Notes under the pieces: model-generated
Seen by the model: only the letters and a program-made list of their open reading frames with translations
Database searches by the model: none
Told to the model about the DNA's origin: nothing
Assembly: GCF_003075095.1 (NCBI RefSeq)
Contig: NZ_QCZF01000008.1
Location: 124,001-188,000 of the forward strand
Length of the DNA stretch: 64,000 bases
Source of the DNA: Blastococcus litoris
Lineage (GTDB): Bacteria; Actinomycetota; Actinomycetes; Mycobacteriales; Geodermatophilaceae
Direction of reading: 5' to 3'
Position numbers and translations under genes: made by a program
Shown here: one piece after another, positions 52,333-60,655 of the stretch
Numbering within the stretch: position 1 is the stretch's first letter
Layout: every line of letters starts with the position of its first letter

Positions 52333-52412
52333 GGTCGTCCTCCGCTCCGCCCGTTCGAGTGTGCCACCGCTCACGGTCCCCGGCCGGAGCTGCTACTCGC
52401 CGGTAACCGCCC

Positions 52413-52418
52413 TACACT
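52413..52418 (+). promoter_or_regulatory. -10 box of the leaderless mutase transcript
   Basis: TACACT ends 8 nt before ATG 52427, and no Shine-Dalgarno is present. Confidence 0.5.
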
Positions 52419-52426
52419 CCGCCGGT

Positions 52427-54445
52427 ATGCCGTTCCCTTCAGAGCCGAAGGAGCGCGACCGCCCCTGGGTCATGCGCACCTACGCCGGCCACTCCTCGCC
52501 GGCCGAGTCCAACGCCCTGTACCGGCGCAACCTCGCCAAGGGGCAGACCGGTCTCTCGGTCGCCTTCGACCTGCCCACCCAGACCGGCTACGACCCCGAC
52601 GACGAGCTCGCGGTCGGTGAGGTCGGCAAGGTCGGCGTCCCGGTGACGCACATCGGCGACATGCGCGCCCTGTTCGACGGCATCCCGCTCGACGAGATGA
52701 ACACGTCGATGACGATCAACGCCACGGCCATGTGGCTGCTCGCGCTCTACCAGGCGGTCGCCGAGGAGCACGGGCACGACGTCAGCAAGCTCGCCGGGAC
52801 GACGCAGAACGACATCATCAAGGAGTACCTGTCGCGGGGGACCTACGTCTTCCCGCCGGCGCCGTCGATGCGGCTGATCACCGACATGGTCGCCTACACG
52901 GTGACGACCATGCCGAAGTGGAACCCGATCAACATCTGCAGCTACCACCTGCAGGAGGCGGGGGCGACGCCGGAGCAGGAGATCGCCTACGCCATCAGCA
53001 CCGCGGTCGCCGTCCTGGACTCCGTCCGCGACTCCGGCCAGGTGCCGCAGGAGAAGTTCGGCGAGGTCGTCGCGCGCATCTCCTTCTTCGTCAACGCGGG
53101 CGTCCGCTTCGTCGAGGAGATGTGCAAGATGCGCGCCTTCACCCAGCTCTGGGACGAGCTGACGAAGGAGCGCTACGGCGTCGAGGACCCCAAGCACCGC
53201 CGCTTCCGCTACGGGGTGCAGGTCAACTCGCTGGGCCTGACCGAGGCGCAGCCGGAGAACAACGTCCAGCGCATCGTGCTGGAGATGCTGGCCGTGACCC
53301 TCTCCCGCGACGCCCGCGCCCGCGCGGTCCAGCTGCCCGCCTGGAACGAGGCGCTCGGCCTGCCCCGGCCGTGGGACCAGCAGTGGTCGCTGCGCCTGCA
53401 GCAGGTGCTGGCCTACGAGACCGACCTGCTCGAGTACGAGGACCTCTTCACCGGCTCGGTCGTGGTGGAGAAGAAGGTCGCCGACATCCTCGAGGGTGCC
53501 CGCGCCGAGATCGCCCGCGTGCAGGAGATGGGCGGTGCCGTCGCCGCCGTCGAGTCCGGGTACATGAAGGGCCAGCTGGTCGGCTCGCTGGCCGAGCGCC
53601 GCCGGCGGATGGAGAGCGGCGAGGACGTCGTCGTCGGCGTCAACAAGTTCGACACCACCGAGCCCAACCCGCTGACCGCCGATCTCGACACCGCGATCAT
53701 GACGGTCGACCCGGCGGTCGAGAACGCCGCCCAGGAGGCGGTGCGGGCGTGGCGCGCCGAGCGCGACCAGGCCGCGGCCGACGCGGCGCTCGAGGCGCTG
53801 CGCGAGGCAGCCTCGTCCGACGTCAACCTGATGGCGGCCACCCTCGACTGCGCCCGTGCGGGTGTCACCACGGGGGAGTGGGCGGGCGTGCTCCGCGAGG
53901 TGTTCGGCGAGTACCGGGCACCGACCGGCGTGGCGGCGGCCAGCGGCAGCGGCGAGGCGGACGAGACGCTCCTGGACATCCGCGAGCGCGTGCGGGCGAC
54001 GGGCGAGGAGCTCGGCGGCCGGCTGCGCTTCCTGGTCGGCAAGCCGGGCCTCGACGGCCACTCCAACGGCGCCGAGCAGATCGCCGTCCGGGCGCGCGAC
54101 GCCGGCTTCGAGGTCATCTACCAGGGCATCCGGCTGACGCCGTCGCAGATCGTCTCGGCCGCCGTCGAGGAGGACGTGCACGTCGTCGGCCTGTCGGTGC
54201 TGTCGGGTTCGCACCTGCAGGTGGTGCCCGCTGTGCTCCAGGGCCTCAGGGAGGCCGGCCTGGACGACGTCCCGGTGGTCGTCGGCGGGATCATCCCCGA
54301 CAGCGACGCGCGGCGGCTGCGCGAGCAGGGCGTGGCCCGGGTCTTCACGCCCAAGGACTTCGGCCTGACCGAGATCATGGGCCAGGTCGTCGACGTCATC
54401 CGCGAGGCGAACGGCCTGGAGGAGAAGGTGCCCGCTCCCGCCTGA
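52427..54445 (+). CDS. Ethylmalonyl-CoA mutase (MeaA-type B12-dependent acyl-CoA mutase)
   Basis: A 672-residue adenosylcobalamin enzyme with catalytic and B12 domains in one chain. The N-terminus DRPWVMRTYAGHSSPAESNALYRRNLAKGQTGLSVAFDLPTQ reads like MeaA/Ecm, which interconverts ethylmalonyl-CoA and methylsuccinyl-CoA, rather than methylmalonyl-CoA mutase alpha. The cobalamin-binding DxHxxG motif is LDGHSNGAEQ near residue 544, followed by GLSVLSGSH and GGIIPDSD. The cobalamin adenosyltransferase gene and ccr in the same window support the ethylmalonyl-CoA pathway. Isobutyryl-CoA mutase is less likely because that enzyme is split. Confidence 0.9.
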   Translation: MPFPSEPKERDRPWVMRTYAGHSSPAESNALYRRNLAKGQTGLSVAFDLPTQTGYDPDDELAVGEVGKVGVPVTHIGDMRALFDGIPLDEMNTSMTINATAMWLLALYQAVAEEHGHDVSKLAGTTQNDIIKEYLSRGTYVFPPAPSMRLITDMVAYTVTTMPKWNPINICSYHLQEAGATPEQEIAYAISTAVAVLDSVRDSGQVPQEKFGEVVARISFFVNAGVRFVEEMCKMRAFTQLWDELTKERYGVEDPKHRRFRYGVQVNSLGLTEAQPENNVQRIVLEMLAVTLSRDARARAVQLPAWNEALGLPRPWDQQWSLRLQQVLAYETDLLEYEDLFTGSVVVEKKVADILEGARAEIARVQEMGGAVAAVESGYMKGQLVGSLAERRRRMESGEDVVVGVNKFDTTEPNPLTADLDTAIMTVDPAVENAAQEAVRAWRAERDQAAADAALEALREAASSDVNLMAATLDCARAGVTTGEWAGVLREVFGEYRAPTGVAAASGSGEADETLLDIRERVRATGEELGGRLRFLVGKPGLDGHSNGAEQIAVRARDAGFEVIYQGIRLTPSQIVSAAVEEDVHVVGLSVLSGSHLQVVPAVLQGLREAGLDDVPVVVGGIIPDSDARRLREQGVARVFTPKDFGLTEIMGQVVDVIREANGLEEKVPAPA

Positions 54446-54451
54446 TCCGGC

Positions 54452-54457
54452 TAGCGT
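54452..54457 (+). promoter_or_regulatory. -10 box of the crotonase transcript
   Basis: TAGCGT ends 6 nt before ATG 54464, just after the mutase stop, so the crotonase may be made from its own leaderless mRNA as well as by readthrough. Confidence 0.45.
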
Positions 54458-54463
54458 CGGGGC

Positions 54464-55234
54464 ATGGCTGACGGCGCACCCCGGGTCGAGCGCGACGGCG
54501 ACGTCGTCCGCATCACGATGGTGCGGGCGGCGCGCCGCAACGCGCTCTCCCGCGAGCACCTGACCCAGTTGCTCGCCGCCGTGACGGAGGCGGGGGAGAG
54601 CGACGCCACCGGCATCGTGCTGGGCGGCGAGGGACCGGTGTTCAGCGCCGGCCACGACTTCGCCGACGTCGCCGGCAAGCCGGTCGCCGAGGTGCGGAGC
54701 CTGCTGCAGCTGTGCACCGAGCTGATGGGCATGATCCAGCAGGTGCCGCAGGTGGTGGTGGCGCGCGTGCACGCGCTGGCGACGGCCGCCGGCTGCCAGC
54801 TGGTCGCCTCCTGCGACCTCGCGGTCGCGGCCGAGTCGGCCGGTTTCGCCGCCCCCGGCGGCAAGGGCGGCTGGTTCTGCCACACGCCGATGGTCGCGAT
54901 CGCCCGGAACGTCGGGCGCAAGCGCGCCATGGAGCTCGCCCTGACCGGCGACGTCATCGACGCCCGGACGGCGCTGGACTGGGGCCTGGTCAACCGGGTG
55001 GTCCCGGACGCCGAGCTCGACGCGGCGGTGGACGAGCTCCTGGCCCGGGCGACGCGCGGGTCGCGGGCGAGCAAGGCGTGGGGCAAGCAGACGATGTACG
55101 CCCAGCTGGACCGCCCCGAGCGGGACGCCTACGCGACCGCCGTGGAGGTCATGGCCGCCGCGAGCCAGCTCGAGGGCGCCCGGGAGGGCATGGCCGCGTT
55201 CCTCGAGAAGCGGCCGCCGGTCTGGACCGACTGA
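54464..55234 (+). CDS. Enoyl-CoA hydratase/isomerase family protein
   Basis: A 256-residue crotonase. The oxyanion hole segments are FSAGHDFADVAG (residues about 66-77) and the helix NVGRKRAMELALTGDVIDARTA; TAAGCQLVASCDLAVAAESAGFAAPGGKGGWF is the expected core. The hydratase glutamates are not clearly present: where canonical hydratases have Glu the segments read GCQLVAS and GGKGG, so the reaction is uncertain and it may not be a true crotonase hydratase. It lies 18 bp after the mutase gene. Confidence 0.85.
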   Translation: MADGAPRVERDGDVVRITMVRAARRNALSREHLTQLLAAVTEAGESDATGIVLGGEGPVFSAGHDFADVAGKPVAEVRSLLQLCTELMGMIQQVPQVVVARVHALATAAGCQLVASCDLAVAAESAGFAAPGGKGGWFCHTPMVAIARNVGRKRAMELALTGDVIDARTALDWGLVNRVVPDAELDAAVDELLARATRGSRASKAWGKQTMYAQLDRPERDAYATAVEVMAAASQLEGAREGMAAFLEKRPPVWTD

Positions 55235-55435
55235 GCGCGGGTTCCCGCGGCCGGGTGAAACGGGCCACAACCCGGCATGAGACGCGGCCGGCCCGCATTG
55301 ACCCTTCCGTGCAGAACCTGTGGGGCCTCACGCGTCGGCGGGCCCTCGACTTCGGACGGATGACGACCGCCGGCTGTTGACGCCGGCCGCTGCTCGTCCC
55401 CTCCTCGTCCGTTCCCCCGAAAGGCCCTCTTCGTC

Positions 55436-56800
55436 GTGCTCGCCCGTCTCCGCCGCGTGCCCTTCGCGGCGCAGGTACTCCTCGCCCTCGTCGTCGGCGT
55501 CGCCCTCGGCTTCGTCGCCCGCGAGATGGGCCCCGTCTCCGACGGGTCGCCCAACTGGCTCACCAGCACCCTCCAGACCATCGGCGGCACCTTCGTGACG
55601 CTGCTGAAGACGCTGGTCCCGGCGCTCATCGTCACCGCGGTGATCGTCAGCATCGCCAACCTCAAGCAGGTCTCCAACGCCGCCCGGCTGGCCGGTCAGA
55701 CGCTGCTCTGGTTCGCCGTCACCGCGCTGATCGCCGTCGGCATCGGCATCGGCCTGGGCCTGCTCCTCGAGCCCGGCCGCAACAGCTCCGTCGACGCCTC
55801 GAACGCCCAGGCCGTCGGGACCACCGGCGGCTGGTGGGACTTCCTCAACGGCATCGTGCCGGGCAACGTCTTCGGCCTGCAGGCCTCGGCCGGTGACGAC
55901 GGCTCCGTCGGTCTGTCGTTCAACGTGCTCCAGCTGATCGTCATCGCGGCCGCCATCGGCATCGCGGCGCTCAAGGTCGGCGAGGCGGCCGAGCCGTTCC
56001 TCGGCTTCGTGCGCTCCGCCCTGGCCATCGTCCAGAAGGTGCTGTGGTGGGTCATCCTGCTCGCGCCGCTGGGCACCGTCGGCCTGATCGGCAACGCCGT
56101 GGCCAGCTACGGCTGGGAGTCCCTCGGTTCGCTGGGCGTCTTCGCCGGTGCCGTCTACACCGGCCTCGCGCTGGTGCTGTTCGTCGTCTACCCGGTGCTG
56201 CTCCGGCTGCACGGCCTCTCGCCGCTGCGCTACTTCGCGGGCGCCTGGCCGGCCATCCAGCTGGCCTTCGTCTCCCGCTCGTCCATCGGCACCCTGCCGG
56301 TGACCGAGCGGGTGACCGAGCAGAACCTCGGCGTCCCCCGGTCCTACGCCTCGTTCGCCGTGCCGCTGGGCGCGACGACGAAGATGGACGGCTGCGCCGC
56401 GATCTACCCGGCGCTGGCCGCGATCTTCGTGGCCCAGTTCTTCGGCGTGGACCTGTCGATCACCGACTACCTGCTGATCGTGCTCGTCTCGGTCATCGGC
56501 TCGGCGGCCACCGCCGGCGTCACCGGCGCGGTGGTCATGCTGACCCTCACCCTGTCGACGCTCGGCCTGCCGCTGGCCGGTGTGGGTCTGCTCCTCGCGA
56601 TCGACCCGATCCTCGACATGGGCCGTACCGCGGTGAACGTCGCGGGTCAGGCGCTCGTCCCGACCATCGTGGCCAAGCGCGAGGGCATCCTCGACGTCGA
56701 GCGCTACCGGTCGACCTCGACGATCGACCCGCTCGCCCGGGTCGAGGAGCGCAAGGGCGTCGACGCCGACCTGCGTCTGCCCGAGCCCGCCGCCGCGTAG
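55436..56800 (+). CDS. Dicarboxylate/amino acid:cation symporter (DAACS, GltP/DctA-like)
   Basis: A 454-residue transporter of the SLC1/DAACS fold. The serine-rich hairpin [14 protein letters not shown] and the substrate/cation motif [20 protein letters not shown] (the NMDGT position) are diagnostic, with [24 protein letters not shown] in the last helix pair. It probably imports glutamate, aspartate or C4-dicarboxylates with protons or sodium. The start is GTG 55436 with GAAAGG upstream. The 201 bp before it contain no gene; a weak CCGGGT/ACCCGG inverted repeat lies near 55250-55275. Confidence 0.9.
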   Translation: MLARLRRVPFAAQVLLALVVGVALGFVAREMGPVSDGSPNWLTSTLQTIGGTFVTLLKTLVPALIVTAVIVSIANLKQVSNAARLAGQTLLWFAVTALIAVGIGIGLGLLLEPGRNSSVDASNAQAVGTTGGWWDFLNGIVPGNVFGLQASAGDDGSVGLSFNVLQLIVIAAAIGIAALKVGEAAEPFLGFVRSALAIVQKVLWWVILLAPLGTVGLIGNAVASYGWESLGSLGVFAGAVYTGLALVLFVVYPVLLRLHGLSPLRYFAGAWPAIQLAFVSRSSIGTLPVTERVTEQNLGVPRSYASFAVPLGATTKMDGCAAIYPALAAIFVAQFFGVDLSITDYLLIVLVSVIGSAATAGVTGAVVMLTLTLSTLGLPLAGVGLLLAIDPILDMGRTAVNVAGQALVPTIVAKREGILDVERYRSTSTIDPLARVEERKGVDADLRLPEPAAA

Positions 56801-56814
56801 CTCCGCACGCACCC

Positions 56815-56853
56815 GACCGGCCCGGTCCTCCGTCCTGGAGGGCCGGGCCGGTC
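56815..56853. terminator. Bidirectional terminator between symporter and lipoprotein genes
   Basis: GACCGGCCCGG (56815-56825) pairs with CCGGGCCGGTC (56843-56853), extended inward by CCTCC/GGAGG with loop GTCCT. A stem of about 17 bp lies in the 59-bp convergent interval and can serve both genes. Confidence 0.8.
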
Positions 56854-56859
56854 GTCGTC

Positions 56860-57750
56860 TCAGCCGGTGAGGTCGGCGCAGCCGGTCTCGTCGGGCAGCA
56901 GCGGGCGGAACGTGACCGACCACCGGCTGCCGTCGGGGGACAGCCACGGCGTGAGGACGTTCGCGTCCTGCGCCGCCGCCACGACGGCGGCAGCCTGCTC
57001 GCCCGTCGCCGTCACGCAGCCGAGGTCGGGGAGCGGGCCGACCGGCTCGCCGGGCAGCGGCGGACCGGGCCAGGCGACAGCTTCCGGCGTCAGCCCCTGG
57101 GCGACGTCCTCGTCCGACGCCGTCCACGGACGGGTGATCGCGGCGACCGCGTCGGGCGTCCACGGCTCCGGGGCCGGAGGCCCGGCGGCGAGGTCGCCGA
57201 CCGCCGTGAACAGGTCGAGCAGCTCCGCCCGGGCGGCCTCCTGCTCGTCCGTGAGCCCGCTGCCGGGCATGCCGGCGGTCTCGCTGAGCGCGTACACCTC
57301 GCGGACGTGGGTCCCCTCCTCGGTCACCAGCGTGAACCGGGTGGACGGCGCGTCGGCGATCGGGGGCGTGCCCAGGTCGCCGGTCTCGGCGACGCCCGCG
57401 GCCAGCGCGCGGTCGGCGAGTTCCTGGACCCCGTCCGCGCCGATGTCGAGCACCTGGACGTTGGGCCAGGCGAACCCGGGGTAGATGAGCGCGACCGGGC
57501 CCTCGACGAACACCCGGCCGTCGCCGTAGACGCTGGCGACGGGCAGCCGGCCGACGGTCGTCTCCGGCGTCACGAAGCCGCCGGTGTACTCGACCCGGAA
57601 CACCAGCGCCGCCGGGTCCGCCGGCACCTGGGCGCTGCTCGGGGAGGCGGCGTCCGGAGGTGGCGACCCGGTCCCGCGCTCGGCGCAGCCGGCCACCCCC
57701 AGCGCCAGGACGACGAGGACCGCCGGGCCGGCTCCGCGCACGATCGTCAT
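56860..57750 (-). CDS. Lipoprotein of unknown function
   Basis: A 296-residue secreted lipoprotein. The signal sequence [22 protein letters not shown] has lipobox VAGC (Cys22). The mature part starts with a Pro/Ser-rich linker and then a beta-rich domain ([45 protein letters not shown]) and ends with Cys-containing [13 protein letters not shown] and [10 protein letters not shown], possibly a disulphide. I do not recognise a named family. ATG 57750 has GGAGAGG upstream. The gene is divergent from nucS, 57 bp apart. Confidence 0.85.
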   Translation of the reverse strand: MTIVRGAGPAVLVVLALGVAGCAERGTGSPPPDAASPSSAQVPADPAALVFRVEYTGGFVTPETTVGRLPVASVYGDGRVFVEGPVALIYPGFAWPNVQVLDIGADGVQELADRALAAGVAETGDLGTPPIADAPSTRFTLVTEEGTHVREVYALSETAGMPGSGLTDEQEAARAELLDLFTAVGDLAAGPPAPEPWTPDAVAAITRPWTASDEDVAQGLTPEAVAWPGPPLPGEPVGPLPDLGCVTATGEQAAAVVAAAQDANVLTPWLSPDGSRWSVTFRPLLPDETGCADLTG

Positions 57751-57793
57751 GCCTCTCCGACGACGGGGCGGCGGGCCGGGTTCCCGCGCGCGG

Positions 57794-57799
57794 TAGCGT
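57794..57799 (+). promoter_or_regulatory. -10 box of the leaderless nucS transcript
   Basis: TAGCGT ends 8 nt before GTG 57808, with no Shine-Dalgarno. Confidence 0.5.
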
Positions 57800-57807
57800 C
57801 GGGCCCC

Positions 57808-58479
57808 GTGCGCCTGGTCATCGCCCGCTGCTCCGTCGATTACATCGGGCGGCTCACCGCTCACCTGCCGATGGCGACCCGCCTCCTGCTGGTGAAGGCC
57901 GACGGCTCGGTGTCCATCCACGCCGACGACCGCGCCTACAAGCCGCTGAACTGGATGACCCCACCGTGCACCCTCAAGGAGGACGTCACCGACGGGGCCG
58001 GCACCTGGACGGTGACGAACAAGGCCGGTGAGCAGCTGATCATCACCATCGAGGCGGTCGAGCACGAGCACTCCCACGACCTGGGCGTCGACCCCGGGCT
58101 GCAGAAGGACGGCGTCGAGGCCGAGCTGCAGCGGTTGCTCGCCCTCCACGTGGAGACCTTCGGCCAGGGCTGGTCGCTCGTCCGCCGCGAGTACCCGACG
58201 GCGATCGGGCCGGTCGACCTGCTCTGCCGCGACGCCTCGGGCGCGGTGGTGGCCGTGGAGATCAAGCGGCGGGGCGAGATCGACGGCGTCGAGCAGCTGA
58301 CCCGCTATCTCGAGCTGCTCAACCGCGACCCGCTGCTGGCGCCGGTCAAGGGCGTGTTCGCCGCGCAGGAGATCAAGCCGCAGGCACGGGTGCTCGCCCA
58401 GGACCGCGGCATCGACTGCGTGACCGTCGACTACGCCGTCCTGAAGGGCACCGACGACCCCTCGCAGCGGCTGTTCTGA
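57808..58479 (+). CDS. nucS: Mismatch-specific endonuclease NucS/EndoMS
   Basis: A 223-residue nuclease that replaces MutS/MutL in most actinobacteria, cutting mispaired DNA together with the beta clamp. The N-terminal beta domain is [19 protein letters not shown]. The RecB-type nuclease core gives Asp137, Glu151 and Lys153 in [23 protein letters not shown], followed by the QLTRYLELL helix. The C-terminal segment [10 protein letters not shown] fits the clamp-binding region. GTG 57808 lies 8 nt after TAGCGT. The assignment is secure by motif. Confidence 0.95.
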   Translation: MRLVIARCSVDYIGRLTAHLPMATRLLLVKADGSVSIHADDRAYKPLNWMTPPCTLKEDVTDGAGTWTVTNKAGEQLIITIEAVEHEHSHDLGVDPGLQKDGVEAELQRLLALHVETFGQGWSLVRREYPTAIGPVDLLCRDASGAVVAVEIKRRGEIDGVEQLTRYLELLNRDPLLAPVKGVFAAQEIKPQARVLAQDRGIDCVTVDYAVLKGTDDPSQRLF

Positions 58480-58563
58480 AGTTACCGACGGGTAGGCCCG
58501 CGAGGCGGCCACCGGCCCGGGGTGAGAGACTGCCCGCGATCACCGGCGATGGGAGATGGCAAC

Positions 58564-60345
58564 GTGGCCAGGGAACTGAACGAGGTCGGCGTCGTGGGGC
58601 TGGGCACCATGGGTGCCGGCATCGCGGAGGTGCTCGCACGGGCGGGCCTGTCGGTCACCGCCGTGGAGGTCACCGACGAGGCGCTGGCCCGCGGCCGCGG
58701 CCACGTCGAGCAGTCCACCGACCGCGCGGTGAGCCGCGGCAAGCTCGACCCCGCCGACCGGGACGCCATCTTCGAGCGGATCCGCTTCAGCACCTCGCTG
58801 GAGGACCTCGCGGACGCCGAGCTGGTGATCGAGGCCGTGCCGGAGCGCATGGAGCTCAAGGCCGAGGTCTTCACGCAGCTGGACAAGATCTGCGCACCGG
58901 ACACGATCCTGGCCACCAACACCTCGAGCCTCTCGGTCACCGAGCTCTCGGTCGTCACCGGACGCCCGAGCAAGGTCATCGGCATGCACTTCTTCAACCC
59001 GGCCCCGGTCATGAAGCTGGTCGAGGTCGTGCAGACGGTCGTCACCGAGCCCTCGGTCGTCGAGGACGTCGAGGCGCTGGCCGAGCGGCTGGGCAAGGTC
59101 GACGTCACGATCGGCGACCGCGCCGGCTTCATCGCCAACGCGCTGCTGTTCGGCTACCTCAACCACGCGGTCTCCATGTACGAGAACCGCTACGCCACCC
59201 GCGAGGACATCGACGCGGCCATGCGGCTGGGCTGCGGCCTGCCGATGGGCCCGCTCGCGCTCATGGACCTCATCGGCATCGACACCGCCTACGAGATCCT
59301 CGACACGATGTACAAGCAGTCGCGCAACCGGCTGCACGCGCCCAGCCCGGTGATCAAGCAGATGATGACCGCGGGGCTGCTCGGCCGGAAGTCCGGCCGC
59401 GGCTTCTACAGCTACGCCGAGCCGGGCTCGGCCCAGGTCGTCGACGACGCCGCGACCCCCGCTGCGGGCGGGGCCGCCGAAGGCGCCCGGGCGGTGCAGG
59501 CGGTCGGCGTCATCGGGTCCGGCACGATGGCCACCGGGATCATCGAGGTCGTGGCCAAGGGCGGCTACGACGTCCGGTTCGTCGCTCGCACGCCGGAGAA
59601 GGTGGAGGCCGTCACGACGGCGCTCACCAAGTCCCTCGACAAGCAGGTCGTGCGCGGCCGGCTGGAGGAGACCGCCAAGGACGAGATCCTGGGCCGCGTC
59701 AGCGGGACGACGTCGCTGGACGAGCTCGCCGACCGCGACCTCATCATCGAGGCCGTCGTCGAGTCGCTGTCGGTCAAGGAGGCGCTGTTCGCCAACCTCG
59801 GTGAGATCGCCAAGCCCGGCGCGGTGCTCGCGACGACGACGTCCAGCCTGCCGGTCATCGAGTGCGCCAAGGCCAGCGGCCGCCCCGCCGACGTGGTGGG
59901 CATGCACTTCTTCAACCCGGCGCAGGTCATGAAGCTCGTCGAGGTCGTCTCGACCATCTCGACAGCTCCCGACGTCGCCGCCACCGCGCACGCGGTCAGC
60001 GCGAAGCTCGGCAAGCACGCCGTCGCGTGCACCGACCGGGCCGGCTTCATCGTCAACGCGCTGCTCTTCCCGTACCTGAACGACGCGGTGAAGATGCTCG
60101 AGGCGCACTACGCCACCGCCGACGACATCGACGCCGCGATGAAGGTGGGCTGCGGGTACCCGATGGGGCCCTTCGAGCTGCTCGACGTCGTCGGCCTCGA
60201 CGTGTCGCTGGCCATCGAGCGCGAGCTCTACATCGAGTTCCGGGAGCCCGGCTTCGCGCCGGCTCCGCTGCTCGAGCACCTGGTCACCGCCGGCTACCTG
60301 GGCCGCAAGACCGGCCGCGGGTTCCGGGACTACGCCAGCCGCTGA
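58564..60345 (+). CDS. Tandem double-domain 3-hydroxyacyl-CoA (3-hydroxybutyryl-CoA) dehydrogenase
   Basis: A 593-residue protein made of two complete 3-hydroxyacyl-CoA dehydrogenases in series (about residues 7-300 and 314-590). Domain 1 has GLGTMGAG, acidic AVEVTDE after the second strand (Glu35, NAD-type), NTSSL and the catalytic GMHFFNPAPVMKLVEVV. Domain 2 has GSGTMATG (third Gly is Ala), VARTPEK (Arg342, NADP-type look), TTSSL and GMHFFNPAQVMKLVEVV. Both have a C-terminal substrate domain with MGP and LGRK(S/T)GRGF. GTG 58564 has GGGAGA 7 nt upstream; ATG 58549 is an alternative. It probably oxidises 3-hydroxyacyl-CoA or reduces acetoacetyl-CoA. Confidence 0.9.
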   Translation: MARELNEVGVVGLGTMGAGIAEVLARAGLSVTAVEVTDEALARGRGHVEQSTDRAVSRGKLDPADRDAIFERIRFSTSLEDLADAELVIEAVPERMELKAEVFTQLDKICAPDTILATNTSSLSVTELSVVTGRPSKVIGMHFFNPAPVMKLVEVVQTVVTEPSVVEDVEALAERLGKVDVTIGDRAGFIANALLFGYLNHAVSMYENRYATREDIDAAMRLGCGLPMGPLALMDLIGIDTAYEILDTMYKQSRNRLHAPSPVIKQMMTAGLLGRKSGRGFYSYAEPGSAQVVDDAATPAAGGAAEGARAVQAVGVIGSGTMATGIIEVVAKGGYDVRFVARTPEKVEAVTTALTKSLDKQVVRGRLEETAKDEILGRVSGTTSLDELADRDLIIEAVVESLSVKEALFANLGEIAKPGAVLATTTSSLPVIECAKASGRPADVVGMHFFNPAQVMKLVEVVSTISTAPDVAATAHAVSAKLGKHAVACTDRAGFIVNALLFPYLNDAVKMLEAHYATADDIDAAMKVGCGYPMGPFELLDVVGLDVSLAIERELYIEFREPGFAPAPLLEHLVTAGYLGRKTGRGFRDYASR

Positions 60346-60348
60346 CGG

Positions 60349-60654
60349 GTGCCCCGTCGCCGTCCCCGGGCCGGCTCGCGACCCACCGGTCGTGAGCCGG
60401 CCCGCCGGACCGAGCAGGTCGAGGAGGCCGCGGACGGCGACTGGGTGGTCCGCTCCGTCACGGGCGCCGCGACGGGGAAGACCTACCGCTGCCCGGGCTG
60501 CGACCAGGAGATCCGGCCCGGGACGCCGCACGTGGTGACCTGGGCGGCCTACGCTCGCGACTCCGACCTGGACCCCTGGGACACCGACACGGCGGCCGAC
60601 CTGCGCCGGCACTGGCACACCGCCTGCTGGCGGGCGCGCGACCGCCGCCGCTGA
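60349..60654 (+). CDS. Small zinc-ribbon-like protein
   Basis: A 101-residue basic protein. The core TYRCPGCDQEIRPGTPHVVTWA and the later RRHWHTACWRARDR supply CxxC, His and a final His/Cys pair that could bind zinc. The N-terminus is Arg/Pro-rich. I recognise it as a conserved actinobacterial family without a known role. GTG 60349 is 3 bp after the dehydrogenase stop, so it is co-transcribed. Its stop is 1 bp from that of the convergent sortase gene. Confidence 0.75.
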   Translation: MPRRRPRAGSRPTGREPARRTEQVEEAADGDWVVRSVTGAATGKTYRCPGCDQEIRPGTPHVVTWAAYARDSDLDPWDTDTAADLRRHWHTACWRARDRRR

Positions 60655-60655
60655 A

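Noticed and set aside
55235-55435. TTGACC near 55300 and TTGACG near 55375 as symporter promoters
   Set aside because: No matching -10 hexamer at 16-19 nt from either.
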